DNA of 64,000 bases from Panaeolus papilionaceus (lineage: Eukaryota > Basidiomycota > Agaricomycetes > Agaricales), in assembly GCA_015501605.1 (NCBI GenBank), contig JADNRZ010000038.1, forward strand, positions 62,001 to 126,000. The letters are read 5' to 3'. Every line of letters starts with the position of its first letter. Position 1 is the stretch's first letter. Below are positions 56,389-64,000 of this stretch, one piece after another. The notes beneath the pieces were generated by a model that did no database searches, was not told where the DNA came from, and was given only the letters and a program-made list of their open reading frames with translations. Both the position numbers and the translations under genes were made by a program.

Positions 56389-57282
56389 GGTTGGACCGTA
56401 ATTGCACGGCGACAGAGACAGATGTCGTGGTTTTGGGTTGAGGAAAGAGGGAAAGGGCAAAACGAAGGAGGCAATCCGCACTATGCTTTATGCATAACGG
56501 CGACATGCATTCAGTATGATCACCGGAGATTAGGTCCACATCATTGGGTCGTATACCCGAGATCTAAGCTTTGGATGTGGAGACTACGCTCTTTTCGTTC
56601 AGAATCGTCAGTAAACCTTAGAGCGAAATAGCAATTTCAAGAGACTTGCGCCTGATTTATGACGCCACCATTACCAGCACAGGAAAAAATAGAGTAAAAT
56701 CCCTATTCGTTTCGCGAATTAAATCAAATTATGAGGCAAAACCCCCATGCCGGTATCCGTCCGATGCGGGTAACCATCCTATAACCATAAGATTCAAAGG
56801 GACCATCTTCGCAACCTTAACCGTGCCTGAGGAATGCTGCCGACTGTGGTTTACATAAAAATCCTTGCAGGAGATATCTTCTCCGTCAAATGTGCTCAGG
56901 GATTCAATTGAAAGAGGTTTTCACGTTCTCATCCAGTCCGCGAGATGCGGACCCGGATTCGATGCTCCTCTGCTTCATAACCTGACAGTAGAAGAGCACA
57001 ACAGGTGCTGGGTGAAGATGATGACTATTGCGAATCACCGCTCAAGGCGCTCAGGAGACCCAAAAATTGATTAGATATAGCTATTCGGAGGAATTGTCAT
57101 GTGGGGTTGATTCCATTTGGAGATGAAGGTCTCTCGCTGTCTGTGCTCTCTTCGACTGTTGCTTTGACGAAATGATTCATCAAGTTCGGACCAGCGACGC
57201 CTGCGCATTATGACGAGACTCTCGAGTTCAGACTGCCAATGACAACACCGAGAGCCGCCGCAGAATTGCATTCCATAAGCTA
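56389..57282. other. Intergenic region between G-alpha and acetamidase genes
   Basis: Contains the G-alpha promoter and the 3' flank of the amidase gene. Several 65- to 70-codon frames on the plus strand have no recognisable features. Confidence 0.5.
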
Positions 57283-58668
57283 CTAGTGAGGGGGTGATAA
57301 GATGACTGGGGAACTTTGCCACAAAGATTTGGGTAACATCATGCCGACCTGTCAAAGATAATCAAGAAGTACAAATGTTTCAGCAAATGAGGAAAATGAG
57401 GGGATGGAATACAAACTCACCACATAATTAGGCATATCGACCTGGCGATAATTCGAGGTGAGCATTAGCGTTTGGCTAATAAAATCTACTGCAAACTAAC
57501 CACTTCATGTAAACGAAGATCGCCTGCGACGCTGCATAGCATGTACGCGTCGACGCGACTCATCTTGAATTCGGCCTCCAGGTAGTCAATCATGCTGCGA
57601 ACAGCATCCCTGGTGCACTCACGAAGGTCAGGCCCGACTCCGGTGGTGCAATAGTGCTCATCATCGCCATTGTTGCTGTTGTTGCTGTTGTGGCGTCTGG
57701 AAGTTTGGTAGTGAGGTGTCTTCGTGTAGGGCCGATCTTTCCTAACTGTCAGTCGCACAGTCACTTCCATGGGGGTTTCTATCGCCGTTCCTGCATACGA
57801 AGAAGGTAGGAATCACAGAATCCACAAGTTAAACCCTTCATTTTGCTGTCAAAAAGTGACACTATTACGCACCGCAGACCTCTATTAGGGTCCGACGTCA
57901 AAAAGGTAGGACTTTTACTGAATGGCACATAAGGGCTGACAAAATCACTTACCACCATCTCCCTGCGCGGCGTGTCCGTCCTGCATTGTATGATTCAGCC
58001 TTGTTCAGAAAATAGTCATCAAAGAGGCACCACACTCACACCAATAGAAAACAATCCACCCTCTACTTCAATAGGCAAAAAAAGGGTGGACCCGGCAACT
58101 AAATGTCTCGTATCTATATTCCCACCAGTGCGATAGGGCGGAATCGTAGAGTGCGCGCCCTCTGCACCAGGCGCTACACCCATTTCCCCTGCGAAAGGCC
58201 GCAGAGGTATCTTAATTCCTTGTTGCTCGTCAAACCAGGCGAAGCCATCTTGTTTGTTCAGAATCCATATTTTGAGTGCAGGGTCCGGGAATTCATCGCT
58301 CAAAAGTCCAAATCCTGGTATACAAGCTGTCCAACCCCACTCTGCGGTTTCGACAGACATGACATCAACTTGAAGAGTGTCTCCAACACTTGCCCCATTT
58401 ATGTAGACAGGTCCATTGACTTGGTCAAGCAGTGAAAAATCTAGCGATGCTATGGTTGCTGTCGTTGATTCTTTCGTAATTTGTCCGTTGGACGCATCAA
58501 GGCAGGAGAACGAGATGGTGTCACCAGATTGAACTGTGATTGCCGGAGGGATGCTTTATCGAAGGCGCAAAGTTGAGACATTAAGATTTATTTCTTGGAG
58601 GACATTGGAGCTTACCTCTTGTCCCAGGCAAGATGAGTCTGCGCACGACTGAGAGCGTGGAAGGACAT
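57283..58668 (-). CDS. Acetamidase/formamidase family protein (FmdA/AmdA)
   Basis: Exons run from 58668 (MSFHALSRAQTHLAWDK) to 57283. Family hallmarks include ITVQSGDTISFSCLDAS, GPVYINGASVGDTLQVDV, AEWGWTACIPGFGLL and PFAGEMGVAP, then TGGNIDTRHLVAGSTLFLPIEVEGGLFSIGDGHAAQGDGE. A region with an Asn/Ser/His low-complexity insert (NNSNNGDD) follows, and the end is AYMLCSVAGDLRLHEVVDMPNYVVGMMLPKS. The enzyme class hydrolyses formamide or acetamide to ammonium and the acid, and in fungi often serves nitrogen scavenging. The conserved metal-site residues (the GDGH segment and the Asp in GGNID) are in place. Introns are about 50 to 70 nt; boundaries between the second and third exons are approximate. 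Confidence 0.85.
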
Positions 58669-59966
58669 GTTCTTGTCAAGGTGGTTAAACCGTCCTCGAG
58701 ATCCTATATATATGGATGAAGGCTGGAGGATATCCCAAGCGCACAAGGAACAATTTACTAAATCTTAACTGATTGATCAGCATCTCGTGTAAATATTTAC
58801 AATTTTTACACACCTACACTCCTGCTTGTGAAGTGAGAGAAGAAATTTCAAAATTTTCAACCATGAGCGGTATTTTTGAATGGAAATACGTCACTAAAAT
58901 CCAACATTAGATTTAATGAAATCTGAAGGAAGCAGTGTTTATTCTCATGCGCTGTCAGCTGATAATCAAGAAAGATATCATCCATATGCAGCTCATAAAC
59001 GTGTGCTTGTCGCCACAGGACAGGTAATGTTGATCCTAAACCACGTTTAGATACAACTGCATGAAAGCGGCACGAAATGGTACTCACGTATGATATAAAG
59101 CTTGATGAAAATGCCATGCCAACAACGATCTATTTTTCCGCCAGACAGAAGTAGCTGACCTCGGCTACCAACAAAGAGCTCTTGAGTTGTCTAAGTCAAA
59201 GGCGTCAAACCAGGGTAGATGAGAATGTTTGCGTAGATTCTTGTGCAGAGTTTGTTTCGTCCTGTGTCGATGCTGCGCGTTGATGATAAATGTCAGAAAC
59301 CTTGTACATTGACAGCAAATCCTCGCCCGAGACATACCTACCAGTGAAGTTGTTTTCTAGCGCCAATCATCCCGAGGACGACTCGAGCCACCAAACCTGG
59401 TTATTTAACGCGTCAAAAAATCCTCAGAGAAAATCGCCTGTGATGTGGAGTGTCGTAGCATGGCCTCCAAACGTTGTCCGACCGTCCCATGTCGACGAAG
59501 TCGGCGAACGAGAACAGTCGAACGAACAAAGCTCGCAATTTTTTGTTTTTGCCACACAGCCACACAGAGCATGATTATACTTCTCAAGTCCAAGCCCACT
59601 TTGAATAAAGAATAGATTTGAAAATTGCAGAGAGAGTACAAAGTCAACGGGCGATAGGAACAGGAGAGACATTCTTGCAAACTTGACTCAGCCGGAAAAT
59701 GCCGGTCGGAGATTGATTGCCTGGTCGGGCCGCCATGATCTACTTCTGCCTTGCACCTTGGTAAGTTGGTTGGCTGCGACACCTTCGTGCGCTTGAGGGC
59801 AGGAATGCGCGAGCTATTATTGACCCACCAGACAGCCTCGACCATAATGATTGAAGCAATTTCAAATGTTTAAGATTATGTATCATGACTTCTACTTCAG
59901 TATACACAGCAGTTTCGTTTACACGATGAGCAATATTCCTTGGAACCATGTATTCGTCGAGTGCCA
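58669..59966. other. Intergenic region between acetamidase and lectin 1
   Basis: No gene supported. An 86-codon minus frame at 58857-59117 has no recognisable domain and no signal peptide or intron support. TATATATA near 58705 may be the TATA box of the amidase gene. Confidence 0.5.
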
Positions 59967-60627
59967 TTAAGCTGTTCGTATAGACTAGGAAACATAAGCT
60001 AATAGGCCTGGTACGCAGTCGCAGTACACTAACCTTCATCAAAGTACCAGATCTGGTTGTTTGCTTGCCAGCGTCCCCAGATGGCCACACGAGTACCAGG
60101 TTCTTCGCTTCCATAGTTGGTCAAATCAATATTCTGCTGTGTATCGGGAACACAAATGCTACGGATGATGATCAATCGTGTGAACATACTTAGGGTACGA
60201 TTACATAGCCAATACGTACCGAACACCGTTCTTGATCTCCTCATCTCCCCACAGGTGCCAGACGAAAGGATCCTCTCTGACCACAACGGAGAGATCATCT
60301 TGAGCCTCTTCGGCCAATGCAAGGTAGCGCCCATCTTGGACGTTCTTTATATTCCAGCCATAATCGACGCGCTCGACCTCCCACTGAGCAGAGATGATCA
60401 ATGCCCTGTTTATGAACCGATCGATCAGCAAACATACCTGCTGATTTTCTCCATCGTTGCGGGGGTAGCCAATGACTGTGACAGATCTCAGTATACTATT
60501 CAATAGCTTTGAATAGCGATCTAGATAACTCACTGGAATAGTTATCCTCTCCCGAGAGATCAATGACAGTGCCGCCTTTGACATTGCGGATGAAGTACTT
60601 GTTTCCTGACTCGACGTTGTGAGACAT
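59967..60627 (-). CDS. Ricin-B-type beta-trefoil lectin 1
   Basis: Four or five exons give about 145 residues. Start MSHNVESGNKYFIRN, then GGTVIDLSGEDN, VIGYPRNDGENQQ, WEVERVDYGW, DGRYLALAEEA, and at the end WGRWQANNQIWYFDE. Repeats of a Gln/Asn-x-W end (NQIW, NQQW across an intron) and three similar 40-residue lobes are the beta-trefoil pattern of ricin-B-type fungal lectins. There is no signal peptide, as in cytosolic mushroom lectins thought to protect fruiting bodies from grazers. No ribosome-inactivating chain is fused. Sugar specificity cannot be told. The last exon adds only one residue before the stop at 59967, so the end is fixed by the splice site GAAG|GTTAGT. Confidence 0.82.
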
Positions 60628-62261
60628 GGTGTCGGGTGTTCAAGTTGAGCTAAGCGTGAGTGATAAAAACGTAGTGGAGATAATGCTCATTTTCGAAAAC
60701 CAGCTTTTATACATCTCCTGAATACCAAGCCCGCTTGAGTTTTCTTGTACAAAACATCGTGCCCACTTTCCAAGCTGATGCCATACGTGTGCAAGGAGAT
60801 GTCATCCCCCCCTCGCAAAAGAACAAGACGAGCCAAACCTTGCTTTAGAACCGATTGTTCTCATGATGAATATGACCATTACCTTTCAGCTAAATTGATA
60901 AGAACGAAATAAAGGGGGTAGAAATCACTTCAGGTGAGAAATACCCGATGCCGAGCTGTGGGGCCTACTTCGGTGAAGCTGGTCCCGATAGCACAACCAG
61001 CGGCAATAGCCCTATGTAGTGTCTAACTGTGCATCATATCCCCGTCCGCACAGAGATTGTCATCCACCACACCGTCAAAGAGCGGTTAACCAATCGTCAA
61101 CCATACGTCGTTAAATAGATCCCTTGGACATGTCGAGCGCCCATCTGACAAAAAGAACAAACCAGTGCAGCACAATTCAACAAGGAGCGTATTATACCAT
61201 GTTCCGAGGCATAATCAGAGAAGCATGCGTCTGAGAAGAATATGCGGTCGAAACATTTTCCAAGCCGAAGATGAGTAATATAGCATGATCATGACTTCAC
61301 TTATTCTTAGATACACCTGTGTGGGATGGTAGGGTAAAGCTTGGTCAGGAGGTATAATCATAAGCAAACACTACGGCCAGATCCACCATTTCTGACAGCG
61401 CCTAGAACTCGTAGAATCAATGCATCAGATGCCACACAGCGGAGAGGAATATTTTTCCAAGGAACCTCTGTCGGTGAGAAGAGCTTACAGCCTATGGCCA
61501 TTGTAATGCAGCTAGGTATCACGGCTTGTAAGAGGGGTGACTGCGCACCGTCGAGAAGCTTCGAACAACCTTCAGCAGCTGGAGACAGACGAGACACTGC
61601 CGGCCTTATGCAATAGATGTGATGTCAGATAAGAGGGCATAGCGACTATCTAAGCACCTTCTAACATGATATGCGCGATAAGAGATAATCATGGTCCAGA
61701 ACCCCCTGAAAATCACTGTAGTTTGGCCTATCCCCTTCTGCGAGTCAGAAAGCATCCGATCGCGACACCCACCTCAAGTACATACTGGTGCCGATTTAAT
61801 GCCGTTCGTTCGTCGGCATTAAGCATGCAGCACTTTGAGCACAAGGGAGCCTAGTGTTCTGCAAATTCCGCATCCGCAATATTTGGTATAAAAACAAAGA
61901 ACAACGGGGGATTTTGATGTCCTTGTAGAATCAACAAACCTTTCTCAATCAAGTCACAGCTAGCGCTCCGCGTTGGGTGCTCAATACGGTCGCACTTATC
62001 CGAAGGTTACGTACAAAGACTTGATGTGTATGGCAATGAGATGAAACAATGCTAAAGCTTACACCTCTAACACATCCGGTCGGTAGCGTGGTCGTCAAAA
62101 CGTTGAGTGGGAAAGGTGAATACACAACTCAGCAGCAAGTTACACGTTTCGATACCACAAGTCGAAGCACATATGGGTATTACAATATTTTCCTTTGAAG
62201 TAGGCCACCATAGGTGACCCCAACCGATTCTATTATCCAAACTTAATGATTGATTCAGTCA
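60628..62261. other. Intergenic region between the two lectin genes
   Basis: No intact gene is visible. Frames at 61341-61616 and on the opposite strand are random-looking. If the lectins arose by tandem duplication, this 1.6 kb should hold the lectin 1 promoter and possibly relics, but no similarity to other parts of the window was seen. Confidence 0.5.
60704..60711 (-). promoter_or_regulatory. TATA box of lectin 1
   Basis: TATAAAAG on the minus strand, about 77 bp upstream of the start codon. Lectin 2 has an equivalent box at nearly the same distance. Confidence 0.6.
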
Positions 62262-62930
62262 CTAGACTGCATGAAGGAAAGACATCAGTGTAAATCACGC
62301 GCTCAAATAAAATAACCCGGAGTCTACGCACCCTGGTCGAAGTACCAGATCTGATTGTCTGCTGCCCAGTGGCCCCAGATTGCAATAGGAGTGCCAGGTT
62401 CTTTGCTCCCATAGTTTGTCAAATCGACGTTCTCGCGCGTTTCCGGGACACAAATACTACATGCATTGTCATTCTCAGCTTCAGCGTGCGAGCATCAACC
62501 AACGTACCGAACGCCATTCGCGACTGATTCGTCACCCCAAATGTGCCAGATGTAAGGTTCATGACGAACAATAACACTAGCGCTGTCGCGTGGGGTACCA
62601 TCTACGGCCAGAAAGCGACCATCCGTGGCACTCCTTATATACCAACCCCCATCGACTTCGTCGAGTGCCCACTATCAGATTTTGTCAACCATAGATCATC
62701 AGCACGAAGCGCATTCGAGAAAATCAACTAACCTGCTGATTTTCGCCACCATTGTGTGGATACCCAATGACTACGAAGTTTGTGAGCTCTGCACACCAAT
62801 CTATAGTTCATGATGCTGAACAAGAGGACATACTAGACTTATTGTCAGCGCCAGAGAGATCGATGACAGTACCGCCCTTGACGTTGCGAATGAAGTATCG
62901 ATTGCCAGATCGAACGTTGTGGTTAGTCAT
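62262..62930 (-). CDS. Ricin-B-type beta-trefoil lectin 2
   Basis: Same exon plan as lectin 1: start MTNHNVRSGNRYFIRN, then GGTVIDLSGADN, VIGYPHNGGENQQ, GGWYIRS, DGRFLAVDG, WHIWGDESVANGV and WGHWAADNQIWYFDQ. The final one-codon exon follows the donor GACCAGG|GTGCGT. The two lectins are clearly paralogous (about two thirds of aligned residues shared by eye) and share direction. The three-lobed beta-trefoil and NQIW end are conserved. No signal peptide is present. Coding changes cluster in the loops, as expected for altered sugar binding, but this is an inference. Confidence 0.82.
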
Positions 62931-64000
62931 GACTAGGGTATTGAGATTGAGGTTCTAAAGGTTAGGGTGATGAGGTTGTAAGGATACGCTTGAGATGACA
63001 TTTTATACTTGCGTGCGGACGACAAAATTAGCTCGAGGTCATTTCGACGAACCAATAGCAATAGTATGCAATGCTTGAGCCCCCTTTCCGTCAAAAAATA
63101 GGGTACGAACGACAATCCATTGTGATGGGGCTATCTTATCATACTTGTGAATCTGATCAGTACTTTAAATATACAAGACGCATTGGAAGGGGGTATATGA
63201 ATTAGTTCTATCAATGGGCAGTAGCCCTCATGACTCTTGGTATGTAACCTTGTTTGACACCTGTTGATGAATCGATGATGGTCCATGTGCCCACTGCGTC
63301 TGAAATAACTTTGTTGGATCCAGATGACCTCACTCGACAAAACGTTCACTCTTTTATATTTTCAGAAGTGGTTCAGTAGTCTTCAATTAGCTCAGTGAAA
63401 TGTCGTTGTCAGCGAGTTCAGCCTTATTGTAGGGTCTCGGAGTGTGAGATTTTGTTGAGGAAGAGTACATGACGAGCGCTACCGTTCGGTTTCGAGGTCG
63501 TAAGGGTAAGGATCACCCTATGGGCGAGAAATAAAGGAATGGAGACGAAAGTAGAAACATATGAGAGGGTGTCATTGTGGGCCTGTACATATCGAAAAAC
63601 GCTGCATAAAGTCAACCTTTGATTAAAGACATTCTTCTGCGAGTACTGTGTAGTTTTTGGATGGTCAGATCTACAAGGTTTTCTCCAAAGAGATTTGGAA
63701 GAGATTTACCAATTCTTTGCATATGTTGGATTGAGAAACGCTGGTGTGTTCTTGCAGTTTAGTTCCTGGATGGTATAAGGTCAAGACACAATACGCCTCT
63801 CACTACAGTCCACGATTAGGTGGGCCTCTTGTATGCTTCCGAGGTGTCATGCTGAAGGGTGAAGGAATTACCTCCATCCCCGGAACATTAACCAACAAAG
63901 TCATCATCCAACACAAATCCCATCAAACCACACAACAAAAAATACCACCAACGACAACTTTTGTTCTATAAGAATCGGTAGTAAAAGCAGGTAGGGATGT
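62931..64000. other. Right window end without a recognised gene
   Basis: Beyond the lectin 2 promoter no open frame has recognisable features. A 75-codon plus frame at 63744-63971 runs to near the edge and could be part of a gene continuing outside, but nothing identifies it. Confidence 0.45.
63001..63007 (-). promoter_or_regulatory. TATA box of lectin 2
   Basis: TATAAAA on the minus strand about 71 bp upstream of the lectin 2 start codon, matching the arrangement in lectin 1. Confidence 0.6.

Noticed and set aside
63744..63971. 75-codon frame near the right window edge
   Set aside because: It could be part of a gene outside the window, but no recognisable motif supports it.
1..64000. tRNA genes, rRNA or CRISPR arrays
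   Set aside because: No cloverleaf with matching A and B boxes and no regularly spaced repeats were recognised by eye; CRISPR is not expected in a fungus.

Overview
The window is genomic DNA of a basidiomycete mushroom, most likely an Agaricales species. Coding regions are cut by many introns of about 45 to 80 nt with GT-AG ends. Gene types are typical of agarics: F-box proteins, an expanded G-alpha subunit, a macrophage-activating-glycoprotein-like cell-wall protein, ricin-B-type lectins and small eight-cysteine secreted proteins. The mobile DNA is also typical: KDZ, hAT, Tc1/mariner-like and LINE elements. Species cannot be fixed from the sequence alone.

Region 1 (1-14.6 kb) is almost entirely mobile DNA. 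A KDZ (Kyakuja-Dileera-Zisupton) transposon of at least 12.75 kb carries inverted repeats of about 330 bp. It holds four multi-exon genes in alternating orientation: a Zn-cluster/coiled-coil protein, an unknown protein, the KDZ transposase and an acidic protein. A motif close to ACCGGCCG recurs about 25 times inside the element and is rare outside it. Its right flank is a decayed tandem array made from a piece of the terminal repeat, and a 1.1 kb Tc1-like element sits against that array.

Region 2 (14.8-28.8 kb) has an F-box gene, a short-chain dehydrogenase and three tandem paralogues of a P-loop GTPase. The first GTPase copy is broken by a small deletion. The second has a complete 4.5 kb hAT transposon in its first intron, with an exact 8-bp target duplication. 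The third looks intact. Between copies one and two lie relics of the duplication junctions.

Region 3 (28.9-34.1 kb) has an 898-bp MITE whose ends match those of the 13.5 kb Tc1-like element. It is followed by three tandem genes for CFEM-like, Ser/Thr-rich secreted proteins, at least two of them with a likely GPI tail.

Region 4 (34.8-46.5 kb) carries MON2 (a large Golgi/endosome trafficking protein), a macrophage-activating-glycoprotein-like gene and two small Cys-tailed proteins. One of these has a CYSTM-type membrane module. A MITE-like inverted repeat lies between the two.

Region 5 (47.5-64 kb) has an F-box gene split by a 5'-truncated LINE with an exact 13-bp target duplication, then an AMID-like FAD oxidoreductase. 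Next come a G-alpha subunit with altered GTPase and base-recognition motifs, an acetamidase/formamidase and two ricin-B-type lectin paralogues. Gene order shows no single pathway; the strongest themes are transposon load and tandem duplication.
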